From contig NC_092794.1 in assembly GCF_918797505.1 (NCBI RefSeq), positions 64,641,345 to 64,705,344 of the forward strand: a stretch of 64,000 bases of DNA, given 5' to 3'. The notes below the pieces were generated by a model that saw only the letters and a program-made list of their open reading frames with translations, was not told where the DNA came from and did not search any database. The position numbers and the translations under genes are program-made. This DNA comes from Bemisia tabaci (taxonomy: Eukaryota; Arthropoda; Insecta; Hemiptera; Aleyrodidae). Numbering within the stretch: the stretch's first letter is position 1; every line of letters begins with the position of its first letter. Positions 38,316 through 48,629 of this stretch are shown here, piece after piece.

Positions 38316-38352
38316 CATACATACATACATACATACATACATACATACATAC
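38316..38352. repeat. (ACAT)n microsatellite
   Basis: About nine tandem ACAT units. Simple repeat. Confidence 0.9.
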
Positions 38353-38623
38353 ACAAACACACTAAATAGTTTTTTCAAAGTTAGTTTTTTTTTTTTTTTC
38401 ATCAACAATGTACAAACAATACTAGAAATGAACACGTGGGAATAACACAGAAAACTGAAAATAATCTCCTTCCTCTTCTTCGTCTATACAAATAGAATAG
38501 GTGGCATAACAAAACAGAAACAACTCATCTTTCAAGAGGATAACGAAATAAACAACAACTCATCTTTCAAAATTGACATTTTTTTTTTTTTTTTTTTACA
38601 AAAAAAAATGTATCTCAAACAAT

Positions 38624-41600
38624 TTATACTTTTCTGTAACCATATGGCAATGTGTCATAGGTATCAGGTACACGTCTGCGCTTAGTGTAAACTAACCTAT
38701 AAATTTTACTCTCGGGTCTTGTGACAATCTGATAACCCTGTATTCTTGCTATTTTACGGGGGATCGGAATGTGGATCTCCTCATCGGGGTCCTCGCCGAG
38801 GACAATACGACAAATTTCATTAAAATTTACAGATTGGGATGCTATATGATTAAGGGTGATACCTCTTACTTTGCATATGTATGCAAGCTCCGTTTCACTT
38901 CCACCAACACAGATTTCAGCAGCATAATTTTTAGGACCTCCTGAGACAAATGTACGTATAAAGGATCCAGGGCCATAGCCCTCTACTTCATCTTTGTATT
39001 GACCCAGAAAATCGCCAATTGGAAGATTTATCGGTCGATCTGGTGGCTCAATTCCCACTATTGCATCAGTGTCACAGTAGAGACTATCCTCCCCTAGAAG
39101 CTCTAAAGCTTCGTAGAGCTTTAAACGAGCATGACATGTGACGAAACTCGCAATTAAAACGTTTTGCCTACTCCCAGGCGCAACGTTTTCCTCGCGTGTT
39201 TTCGAGTTGATCATGAGTAAATCGTCAGCGATTATCGAGAATCGGGTGATCTCTTCAGACGGATTCGTGAACAGAGCAGCAATTTTTTCTGGTTCACTTT
39301 CGAAGTGAGTTTTGGGAAAATTTTCAGACATTGCAAAACGGCCCCAATGCGAATTAAAGATTAATTTTGCGCACGCTCTCAGTCCCGGGTTTTTCTCAAT
39401 TTTCGCAGGGTCAAGGGCGATATTTTATTTTTGAAAATAGTCATTTATGTAATTTTGCTTCTCCTCCTCTGTCACACATTGAGACGGGTACCCTGAACAT
39501 TCCTGCTTTATTTTTAGAAACGTATTAACATACTCAACGAAAAGACCACCCGATGAAACCCCATCGAAGACTGTTAATTCATAATCCCACACCTCATGCA
39601 CTGAAATAATCTTATACCCTTTTTCAACAGCTTTTTTCAGCTCGAAAGAAATCCACGTGCCTGTGAAACACCGCTCCTCCTCGGAATGAGGGCACTCGTC
39701 CTGAAACCGAATTTCAGCACATGTGCGACATAGAGGAAACATAAGTTTATCTTCGAATCTGACTGGTAAAACAGGGAAATACAATTCAAAAGGAGGAAGA
39801 ACCGTGCATTTGATTACTCCGTCATATTAGGAAATATCGAGATTACACTCGTCTCCTACTAAAATGCGTTTCGAGTGACAGACAGGAAATGCGCGATATT
39901 TGCAGACATAACTATACAGAGATGTTATATCATAGTAGCGAATTTTTTCACCCGCCGCAGTGTCGGCACGGTAAAATAGCTTCTGACTATTGCATCTGCC
40001 ACCGAAAAAGCTGGAACGTGGCTGCAAGGGCTCAATCAGGTACTTTGCCTTGTTATTTCTGCAAAAATCGTGCACATCCTGCCGTTTCCGTTTTAATTCT
40101 GAAAATTCGCATTCCCACATTACTTCAAGTCTATACCTCTGTTGTCCGGCTTGATTCCGAACCCAATTAATTGTCGAAATTCTCGCTTGAGTTTTCTCAA
40201 AGCGAGAGTCCATTGATTCGTCCGGCGAGCCGGAAAGCATTTGGTCCCTCCCCTCGGGAAAACAAATTGGGCAACCATGATAATAACAACCAAACATTTC
40301 AAAAATTAAATTCTCCTCAGCACAAAATCCGTCAACTTTCATGGAGAGCCCTTCAGGAACAACCTCATGCGCATTTCCCGCGTGAACGATACGGATGTTG
40401 CGTGAATGTGCCACCCAGTCCAACCAACTTAGCGCAACAATACTCTGTCGATCGGACAATCTATATCCTCCGCGCGGCAAAATGGCAATCGTTTTTTCTC
40501 TTAGGATAAGTTTTTGATAAGCTGACATACAAGCTGACGCTATAGTTACAGCGGATCGAAAAGGGTCAACAGTCGTTATTTCCATGAACATTTGCCTAAA
40601 TTTTAAGCAAGCTTTCGTTAAAATTTCTACATCTAATTTACAATAATACAGAATTTCATGCTTAAAATTGAAAACATAGTCCTCTGCGACCCGAGCATTA
40701 TGCCATTCGATAAGCTGGCTCCGTGCTGAAGCCATCATATCGTCCGGCGTGTAATACTCTAAATCGGGAATTTTCCCCACGTAGTCCTGGTTTTCCGGTC
40801 TATTGAAAAGATGAGGAAAATATCCTTTTGCTATATTTTCAATGTTAAGCATTGAAGGGAGTTTCGAGAGTGGTGCACATAGAAAATTAATACTATCAAT
40901 GAATTTTAAATTTCTGAATTCAATTTGCGTTATTTTTGCGCCGGACATGATCACCTTGGTATCTTCCCATTTTTTGACCTTGAGCATGTATTCTAAGAGG
41001 ATGACGTTATCATATCCTTTTCCGTAATGGCTCATCACTATTATTTCCGGAAAGTCCTTTTTCGGACAAAGGAGGAGCCTGAAAAAGTCGGATATGCATT
41101 CCTCCCCGTAGAATACATGAAGTCTACGCCCACAGGCAGGACAATCGTTTTCCTCGACGTCCAAATCCTCGATGCATCGATTACAGTGTTGCCGAGCAAC
41201 ACAGAGATTTGGGCGGTGGAGAAAAACGTTTGGCTTGTCCGTAGGCGTGCTCTGCGTGCACTCAAGATCAAAAAATACAAAGAGGAACCCTTGTTTCGAC
41301 TCCCTCTTTTTCTCGGTAATTTTCTGCATGAAACACTGGTGACCACGCCGTACAAATTTCTTACAAACTCCACAATACGTCTCGTCACAAAAGTGAGGCT
41401 GTTTTTTCCGGTCCTCCGTTCTGTACACTTTAAAACAGCCATCACATTTGTGGACGAGATAGCATGTGGATTTGTTCTTGAAAATTATTCTAAAGTGATT
41501 CTTGTAACATATTAGCCCATAAAAATTTCTATTACATAAGTCACATTTGATGACCGGTAACGTTGTGTTGCATTTTTGGTGGTCGTTACTGTTAAAGTTT

Positions 41601-42598
41601 CTCAGTCAATCCCAACACAATCCTATGGCGCTACCTAGCGGTGCTTTACCGAACTACTTTTCTTTCTAGAATGTTCTCCTGTCGTTGTTGAATCGTCGCC
41701 ATTGCTAAGTCAATATAAGTCATGTTCGCCTTTATAAGATTACTTTTTTTCTCAATAAAAGTTTATCAACTCTAAATCGAGTTGTGTTATTTCGAAAGTT
41801 TAATAGTTACATGCAACACACGTTACCGGACACCTATGGGCAAAAACATGGGAATATGGCACATTACAATTTCTACAATAAAAAGACCCTCCAAAAGCAG
41901 CTTCTACATTCACAATGGTGGCGTAGTGATTGTCTTCATATAGAAGGTCGATATGCTTTCGTGGGTGTGCCGGTGTGCTCGCCGGCCCTTTGAAGAGAAC
42001 TTTTCGGCCTGTGCGCCCATTCCAGACCGTGATGGTGTAATCTTCAAGAAAATCCTGGAATTGGCGCACCTGCTCAAGGCAGTCTTGTCTCAGTATCACT
42101 TCTATCGTTGCGCAATATTTTTTTGAAATGTTTCTCTTTCTCGGGGCTTTCTTCTCTGTGTAAAAATGCGATACTGACAACTATAGACCGCGCGAGGCAA
42201 AGATTATCTTTATTTTTTAGAGGAATTATACCTTCGGTTTTATGACAAAAGTTATCAGAAGACCAACTCATTCGAATAGCTCTGTTTCGCCCCCCCCCTC
42301 CCCCCCCATATCCTACGGGCAGTCGAACCACCGAGAATTAACCTTCAGTGGTCCCGCTAACAGAAATTTTTCATTCGAATTTAATATTTTTTCTATCCTA
42401 TTGAAAATTGTCTCGACGTTCATCTGATCGCCTCTCCGAGGCGTTATGTTCAGCGGGCTTTCCGGACTAGCGGGAGAAACGATTTCTAATTGTACTTTAT
42501 CCCAGGATTCGTATCTGTAGTATTTAAACAATTTAACAAAATGTCACTAAAAGTGTCTGCAATCCAACGTCTATGCAACGCTGGATAGGTAGGAGCCT
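38624..42598 (-). pseudogene. Broken protein-primed family B DNA polymerase (Polinton/Maverick type)
   Basis: The family replicates linear element or viral DNA by protein priming. The N-terminal module starts near 42598 and includes NRIEKILNSNEKF, the CLARSIVVSIAF block and paired-Cys zinc-ribbon-like segments. The exonuclease domain has Exo I FFDLE (about 41270), a GYDNVILLEYM block and Exo III YCKLDVEIL. The polymerase domain has motif A DITSLYSY (about 39930), the PVLPVR/FPLCRTCAE linker, motif B KLIFNSHWG and motif C YCDTDA (about 39079; the usual Ser is Ala). Lesions: frame changes near 42118 and in the 42490-42530 region, a solo LTR at 41590-41805, and in-frame TAA codons at 39827-39829 and 39425-39427. 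Total length without the LTR fits a protein of about 1,250 codons. Polinton or adintovirus affiliation is likely; no integrase was seen. Confidence 0.85.
41590..41805. mobile_element. Solo LTR in the polymerase pseudogene, 5-bp TSD
   Basis: A 216-bp insertion begins TGTTAAAGTTTC and ends GAAAGTTTAATA. It is flanked on both sides by GTTAC (41585-41589 and 41806-41810). It contains TTTATAAG (41731-41738) and AATAAA (41754-41759), as expected for an LTR promoter and poly(A) signal. The other polymerase copies show the uninterrupted site. The insertion plus one duplication is 221 bp, and the reading frame on either side agrees once that length is discounted. The superfamily (gypsy or BEL/Pao) is not determined. 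Confidence 0.8.
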
Positions 42599-42600
42599 CG

Positions 42601-42888
42601 TTGTGTTGCATTTTTGGTGGTCGTTACATGCAACACACGTTAACGGACACCTATGAGCAAAAACATGAGAATATGGCACATTACAATTTGTACAATAAAA
42701 ACACCCACCAAAAGCAGCTTCCACATTCACTATGGTGGCATAGTGATTGTCTTCATATAGAAGGTCGATATGCTTTCGTGGGTGTGCCGGTGTGCTCGCC
42801 GGCCCTTTGAAGAGGACTTTTCGGCCTGTGCGCCCATTCCAGAACGTGATGGTATAATCCTCAAGGAAATCCTGGAATTGGCGCACCT
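42601..42888 (-). pseudogene. Partial copy 2 of the polymerase N-terminal module
   Basis: The minus strand encodes the same block as copy 1 (RQFQDFLEDYTI, GRTGRKVLFKGPAS, HPRKHIDLLYED, then the CNVPYSHVFAHRC zinc-ribbon-like segment) and ends abruptly in CNDHQKCNTT. There it joins the sequence upstream of copy 1 (VGLQTLLVTFC frame), which is normally near the 5' end of the gene. It is a recombinant fragment, not a gene. Confidence 0.8.
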
Positions 42889-42959
42889 ATACTGAATAAA
42901 GAAAAAAAAAAAAAAATCGAAGAAAAAAACTTGGATTTTGCGAGCTGAGGTGATTGTTT

Positions 42960-43498
42960 GCATTGTTTTCGATTATCTCTGCCAGTTGTGTTTCATCCAA
43001 AAACTGCTGCAACTCTTCCCGGCCAGAATGTAGTCCAGCCAAGCGTTGCTCCAGTACGTCAATCTCTTCGCTGTTTCAAGCATTAGCCCAAAACGGGGAA
43101 CTGTACACCTGAACATTTCGATCCCCCTCTCGAATGGCTGGGGGTCTTTGTTATAGAAGAAGTGCCATTCGCCGTCACATTCCTCGGTGTATTTTTCCCG
43201 AAATGATCCTGATTCTGGCGAGTTAGGAGGAGAGGGGGAGGGTACCGCTGGCCGCTGTTTCGTCATCATTTATAAAATCGAGATCGCTCTCGTGCACAGA
43301 ATCTTCCAGCGACGAGTCGCCAGAAGATTCTGATACACCTTCCTCTTCAGCTTCATCCATGATGAACATGTTCTTTTTGAACTTTTTCGTTGGAGGCGGA
43401 AAATCGTTTGAATCGCAAGAACTTTCATCCGATGAAATTGCGTAGGGCTTTTTCTTGAAATCGATGGGAGAGGATGGAGGTGATACGATGTCGGACAT
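42960..43498 (-). pseudogene. Acidic Ser-rich protein relic, copy 1
   Basis: From ATG 43498 the minus strand encodes an acidic Ser-rich N terminus (SSDESSCDSNDFPPPTKKF, with a basic NLS-like patch), then EEEGVSESSGDSSLEDS. A frame change near 43230-43260 leads into SPPNSPESGSFREKY, EECDGEWHFFYNKDPQPFE and RGIEMFRCT. A second change leads to a helical tail (EEIDVLEQRLAGLHSG, ELQQFLDETQ). Broken relatives are at 45216, 48238 and 49060. Family unknown; probably an accessory gene of the same element. Confidence 0.55.
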
Positions 43499-43990
43499 GG
43501 TCTGTAAAAAAAGAAAGAAAAAAAACGTACCTTTTAAATTCGGTCGTCACATAGAGGGGAAAAAATTGAAGCAACGATTCGTTTTGTAAAATCGAAGAAA
43601 TGTTTTGTTCTCTTCACCAAAAAAAAGTACCTAATTCCGAACAAAAGCTCAACTCATAAAGTTCAACACTAAAAACGTTTTAGGAACAAAACTCAACGAA
43701 CGATTATATAATATTTAACAAAAGTTAAACACGAGAAGTTTCAGTCACGGACAAAGTAGCTACTCGTAATCTCTTTCTCTCTTTAGGATGGAAATGATAA
43801 GCGTTGATTGATACTCTAAGGAAAAATCGCTGACACAATCCGAAGCACTGATACTTAGAAAATAATAGTTAAGTATTGAGAAATAGAACGTCGGAAACAA
43901 CCCAAAAAGGATTTAACCTTATCGACCAAAAACCACGTGGGTACCACCCTTGTGAATAATTGAAAATGAAAATGACCCACCTCTGAAAAT
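43499..43990. other. Spacer between relic genes
   Basis: AT-rich sequence without a recognised gene. It separates the acidic-protein relic from the third polymerase fragment and includes the 3' tail of that fragment's chimeric frame (from 43869). Confidence 0.4.
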
Positions 43991-44935
43991 GATTTTTATA
44001 ACAAACAAGTCCGTAAAAATTCCTATTACAAATATCACATTTATTTATTGGTAACGTTGTGTTGCAATTTTTCTGATCGTTACATGCAACACACGTTAAC
44101 GGACACCTATGGGCAAAAATATGAGAATATGGCACATTACAATTTCTACAATAAAAACATCCACCAAAAGCAGCTTCCACATTCACTATGGTAGCGTAGT
44201 GGTTTTCTTCATATAGGAGGTCGATATGCTTTCGTGGGTGTGCCGATGTGCTCGCCGGCCCTTTGAAGAGGACTTTTCGGCCTGTGCGCCCATTCCAGAC
44301 CGTGATGGTGTAATCTTCAAGAAAATCCTGGAATTGGCGCACCTGCTCAAGGCAGTCTTGTCTCAGTATCACTTCTATCGTTGCGCGATATTTTTTTGAA
44401 ATGTTTCTCTTTCTCGGGGCTTTCTTCTCCGTGTAAAAATGCGATACTGACAACTATAGACCGCGCGAGGCAATGATCATCTTTATTTTTTAGAGAAATT
44501 ATACCTTTGGTTTTATGACAAAAGTTATCAAATAACCAACTCATTCGAATAGCTCTGTTTCGCCCCCACTACCCATATCCTACGGGCAGTCGAACCACCG
44601 AGAACTTCACCTTCATTGGTCCCGCTAACAGAAATTTCTCATTAGAATTTAATATTTTTTCTATCCTATTGAAAATTGTCTCGACGTTCATCTGATCGCC
44701 TCTCCGAGGCGTTGTGAACAGTGGGCGTTCCGGACTACCGGGAGAAACGATTTCTAATTGCACTCTATCCCCAGGATTCGCATCTGTAGTATTTAAACAA
44801 TTTTACAAAATGTCACTAAAAGTGTCTGCAATCCAACGTCTATGCAACGCTGGATCGGTAGGAGCCTCATTTAAAAGTAAATACAAGTCTTTCTGCGCGG
44901 ATTTGAGATGTTTATAATCTACGTAAGTTTCCCTC
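43990..44935 (-). pseudogene. Partial copy 3 of the polymerase N-terminal module
   Basis: Collinear with the N terminus of the main polymerase copy: a stretch with DPALHRRWIADTFSDIL followed by an in-frame stop, then NRIEKILNSNEKF, KDDHCLARSIVVSIAF, the A7-run frame change at 44391-44397, RQFQDFLEDYTITVWNG and CNVPYSHIFAHRC, ending in KCDICNRNFYGLVCYKNHF. There it breaks into unrelated codons. Unlike copy 1 it has no LTR at the GTTAC site. The upper boundary against the + strand ATPase fragment is uncertain. Confidence 0.75.
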
Positions 44936-44959
44936 AAAATTCTAAAATTACTGTCCACA

Positions 44960-45213
44960 TTCTCAGCAGATAATCTAATGCAAGAATCGGGAAACAGTAA
45001 TATTTTGGTAGACTTGTTTTCGAGGGGATGTCATCATAAAAATATAAGTGTTTTTTTCATAACTCAAAACATTTTTTACAAAGGGAAAAGTCAGCGTGAC
45101 TTAAGTTTAAATGCTCACTATTTGGTATTGTTCAAAAATCCTAGAGACAAAGCTCAAATTAGATTTTTGGCTCAACAAATGTGTCCTCAAAACTCAAAAT
45201 TTTGGCAAAATTT
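44960..45213 (+). pseudogene. Fragment of a FtsK/HerA-type genome-packaging ATPase (A32-like)
   Basis: The + strand frame reads from about the Walker B region (ADNLMQES, family DDLM) through LVDLFSRGCHHKNISV, FFITQNIFYKGKSQRD, LNAHYLVLFKNPRDKAQIRF and LAQQMCPQNSKF. The TQN sensor and the FKNPRD block are typical of Polinton/adintovirus packaging ATPases. The Walker A half is missing, and the 3' side joins an acidic-protein fragment on the opposite strand at about 45214. It therefore cannot be functional, but it independently supports the Polinton-like origin of this island. Confidence 0.75.
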
Positions 45214-45680
45214 GGCTGGGGGTCTTTGTTATAGAAGAAGTGCCATTCGCCGTCACATTCCTCGCTGTATTTTTCCCGAAATGATCCTGATTCTGGCGAG
45301 TTGGGAGGAGAGGCGGAGGGTTCAAGTCGTTCATCGCTTGGCTCTGATTCATCGCCGATGAAGGAATCGCAAGACGCATCCTCTACGGAGGAATCACTCA
45401 ACTCCACTGTTTCAGGGCTAATGGCTTCCTCTGCTTCGTAGAGGATGAAGGGGTTCTCTTTTTGCTTTTTACTTTTCGGGATGTAAGAAAAGTCGTGGAG
45501 TCTGAATCGGACGAATCGTCGATTGTAATGACGGCGGGTCTTCGTTTTAAAATGAGCGGTAACTGGTTCTCTTTTTGCTTTTTACTTTTCGGGATGTAAG
45601 AAAAGTTCGTGGAGTTAGAATCGGACGAATCGTCGATCGTAATGACGGCGGGTCTTCGTTTTAAAATGAGCGGTAACTAC
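45214..45680 (-). pseudogene. Acidic protein relic, copy 2, with a tandem duplication
   Basis: Minus-strand codons include SVEDASCDSFIGDESEPSDE, then SPPNSPESGSFREKY and EECDGEWHFFYNKDPQP, matching copy 1. Upstream (45452-45676) a 113-bp segment is duplicated in tandem; each copy encodes LILKRRPAVITIDDSSDS. VITIDDSSDSD resembles a SUMO-interacting motif (hydrophobic core followed by acidic/Ser residues). The 113-bp period is out of frame, so only one copy can be in register. Confidence 0.5.
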
Positions 45681-46059
45681 TGTCACGCTGCAATGAATGC
45701 CGCAAACATTTATACTCTTCTTTCGGTAAAATTTTAATTGATGGACAGCCAAGGTCTTCCAAGTTCGTAACAGCTATGCCGAGGAGGGTTGACAGGAAGA
45801 GTGTCATTCCTTTTCCTTTCGCATAAATGGAACTAGCGCGGTCGGCAACCTCTTGCCGTATCGTTTTTATAATCGACAGAATTTTCCTTAACAATTTTGA
45901 AATTTCGGTGGTCATTCTCACCTTTGTTAATCGACTGTCGGGACTGGTCACGGCCCAACCATTGTTGATGTCCGGAGGGCCCTGGAGAGGGGAATTCGTA
46001 TTGCTCGTTGACGGGTGATGTTGGGAGCTGATCTGGGCTAATCCAAGATCAGCAACCAC
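45661..46059 (-). CDS. Hypothetical open frame, unclear start
   Basis: A minus-strand frame of 132 codons with no ATG at its 5' end. It contains a Pro/Ser-rich beginning (HPSTSNTNSPLQGPPD), a basic amphipathic stretch (ISKLLRKILSIIKTI) and a hydrophobic segment (LFLSTLLGIAVTNL). It may be the body of another broken element gene. No family recognised. Confidence 0.25.
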   Translation of the reverse strand: MVADLGLAQISSQHHPSTSNTNSPLQGPPDINNGWAVTSPDSRLTKVRMTTEISKLLRKILSIIKTIRQEVADRASSIYAKGKGMTLFLSTLLGIAVTNLEDLGCPSIKILPKEEYKCLRHSLQRDSSYRSF

Positions 46060-46302
46060 CTTCTCACGGGAGTGAGGGAAACTAAAGGGAAACGCAAGAG
46101 ATAGGGGGCTAAGATATAATGATAAAGCTACAAGGAGAACTACAAGTGAGAGAATGTGAGGTGATCCAGTTCGGTGGTTGTTTTGTCGATGTTAGGGTTG
46201 ACGAAGTTGTAAATTGGCATTGGTAACCAATATTGAGCGTTTTGGACGTAAGTGTTCATGGTTGTATGTGTTCGTCGCACAAGGTTTGAGAGCAGAGATG
46301 CT

Positions 46303-48041
46303 TTAAGTAAGAAGGATAAAATAAGATTGAGTCAAGAGCGCATCGAGATTTGCTGAGGACATCTCGGACGCTTGACGTTTTCTTAAACGTTTCTTAAAAT
46401 TTTCGTTTTCTTCGTGCATTGTATTAAAAATTGAAAATTGGGTTAAAACTTGATTAAAAACACACTTGAAAATATCACTGAAGTAGGTAGCAAATATATG
46501 TCTTAGCACACCTGCATCTTGCACTGTGTGCTCATCGTGAGCACAAACTGCATCTCCCACGTTGTTGGGGAATTTTGTCAATTTGAAGTCGGCTGCCCAA
46601 GCTGGTTTTCCGCGGCTGATGAAATGACGAACGGGAACGGTAACGTTGGAGGCGGGGGTCGGAGCGCGAACGGGAGCGAGGGGGGAAGAGGGGGAAGGCG
46701 CAGAGTGGTGAACAGAGGGGAGCGTCGCAGGGGCCACGACGGGACGAAGCGCGGTGGACGGTGGGGGGGGGGGGGGGGGGGGGGCGGGGACGGAAGTTAC
46801 GGGGTGACGAGCTATCCTTGCCGGCAAGGTTACAGATTGTGTAACACGACTCGGACCTGCACCAGGATCCGAGGCTTCTAAACGACGGGAGAGTGATTCG
46901 AAGGACGAAAGATTAGTGTAACGATTCGCGGAGGGAACCGCGGATGGCGGGGCGCGATTGCTGGGTCCAGCTCCGGCAGCATCGGAAAACTCATGGCGAC
47001 GGGAGAGAATGGACAAATCGTCTTCGTTAAATATTTCGGCCGAGATTTTTTCTCGCGAGAGATAATTGGATTTTGGGATCCGCGCGCGGATCCCTTAATT
47101 TTTCGGTAACTTTCGCGGCGAACTCGGACAAAACTTCAAAGTTTGTGGGTTGATGGGGGACGGGGGGGGGGGGGGGGGGGTCGGGATTGATCGACGTGAG
47201 ACGCGGTAGGTGTTGCCGCTTCTCCGGAAAAAGAGCTTGGAAATTTGAAGCCTCCTCCATAGCCTGTTGCGCTTTTTGGAAAGCGTCGCGAGCGTCTCGG
47301 TGGAAATTTTGACGCTGCTCCTCAATGGAAGTTTCCACGGCGCGACGCTTAGACTCAAATTCAGCCTGCTTTTTTTCAAAAGCGCGCAACTCCGTTGCCG
47401 CGTCTAGTTCCAATTCCCGCGTGAAAAGGGGCACTACCTCCGCAAAAAGTTGGGATAACCGAGCTGAGGGACGGCGGGAGGACGGAGCGAGGGGGGAAGG
47501 GGCCGGTCGTTGGTCGGGCGGAGTAGAAAAATTTGTGCCATCGGGCAACTGTCCGTGCCTCGCGTACGCGGCTAACTCGTTTAGGGCGCGGGAAAAATGG
47601 GAAGTTAAAAGGGACCGATGAAACTGGTGTTCGGCATCGTAATTAATCAGGCTGTACTTATTTTTACCTAACATGGTTAAAATAAATTTGTATTTTTGTT
47701 TTGTTATGTAAAATTTAAATTTAAATGTATATAATATTAAGTTAGGTATCACTTAAAGTTATATTTAGCTTAAAAAGACAATATAATTTGTCTGTAAGCA
47801 CTTTCTCTGTACTAAATTGGTTTATTGTACGAATAAAAAAAAAAAAAAAAAAAAAAAAATCGTAATTAATCACGGGTTCCACGGGCTGGACGGGTCGCGC
47901 TCCAAGATTTTTCCGACGACGTTGCACAAGTGTGGCGCGGGAGACATTTCGCGAGTTTTGACGCGAGCGGCGGCGGTGGCGACGACGTTGACAGAAACCG
48001 GCACTCAAAACCACGAACAACACAGCGCAGAAAAGGAACAT
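46303..48041 (-). pseudogene. Arg/Pro-rich coiled-coil protein gene, split by a retroposed insertion
   Basis: ATG 48041 opens a hydrophobic signal-like leader (FLFCAVLFVVLSAGFC) and an Arg-rich stretch (QRRRHRRRSRQNSR). The frame is interrupted by the insertion at 47650-47858 and resumes on the far side in the same register. The middle holds a long charged coiled coil (ELRAFEKKQAEFESKRRAVE, DARDAFQKAQQAMEEAS) and a poly-Pro run. Around 47045 the frame switches; the second frame runs through Pro/Ala/Ser-rich linkers to a C-terminal block (KLTKFPNNVGDAVCAHDE, HIFATYFSDIFKCVF) and ends at 46303. GC content is clearly above that of neighbouring DNA. Two G homopolymers (46763-46784, 47162-47180) encode the Pro runs and are sites where length errors could cause apparent frameshifts. 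Function unknown; a structural or DNA-binding role would be a guess. Confidence 0.55.
47650..47858 (+). mobile_element. Retroposed insertion with poly(A) tail and 14-bp TSD
   Basis: The insertion begins GGCTGTACTTATTTTTACC and ends in a run of about 25 A that directly follows an AATAAA-type signal (GAATAAA). It is bounded by ATCGTAATTAATCA at 47636-47649 and again at 47859-47872, a perfect 14-bp target duplication. These are the marks of LINE-type target-primed retroposition of a short polyadenylated RNA. The source transcript was not recognised in the window. The apparent ATG at 47674 on the minus strand lies inside the insertion and is not the original start. Confidence 0.85.
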
Positions 48042-48237
48042 AATTTTTTTTTAGAAAAAACTTCATTTTTTCTTGCTTTTTACCTGTGCGAGTAAAATAC
48101 CTGCGCTGTGTATTTTAGCTTTTATAAGATAGGTGATTCTTTAATCATGTCGATATAATTGAATTTTTTTCTCCCGTAAAAACTTTATTTGAGTAGAACT
48201 CGCGAGTCTCAGACATCGAAAAAGGATACTTACATTT

Positions 48238-48501
48238 TCGAGCGGAGGCGATTGTTCGCATGGTTTTCGATGATCTCTTCTATTTGCGTTTCATCCAGAA
48301 ACTGGTGTAACTCTTCCCAGTCGGAATGCACCCCAGCCACGCGTTGCTCCAGCACGTCAATTTCTTCGCTGTTATCAATTTGTTCTGTAGTTTTACCCAA
48401 TTTTCGAGGATCCGAATACTCTCCTCTGTTGTCCGGAGAAATTCCTCCAAAATTCTGTCCACCTCCGCCTCTCCAAGGCCATTTTCAGGGATTTGACTCA
48501 T
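48238..48501 (-). pseudogene. Helical tail of the acidic protein family, copy 3
   Basis: ATG 48501 opens MSQIPENGLGEAEVDRILEE, a helical acidic stretch. Near 48395 the frame changes, and the other frame continues with NSEEIDVLEQRVAGVHSD, WEELHQFLDETQIEEI and IENHANNRLRSK. The same helical block follows the acidic-protein relic at 42960-43090. The N terminus differs, so this may be a related gene and not a simple copy. Confidence 0.45.
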
Positions 48502-48629
48502 CTTTTACTTGCACAAAAAAATCGCGGGAGGAAGCGGAAATGTAACGTATTAGAATCGTATAATTGTGTCGTATGTCTGAAAAATAGAAGGAAGTAATAC
48601 TTACAAACTTATTTTACCACTATTTTTAT

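Noticed and set aside
41027..41515. Long + strand frame antisense to the polymerase
   Set aside because: It is a shadow of the polymerase coding strand, where conserved motifs are visible.
46519..46881. Gly/Arg-rich + strand frame
   Set aside because: It is the complement of the Pro-rich coding frame and its G-tract; no independent evidence.
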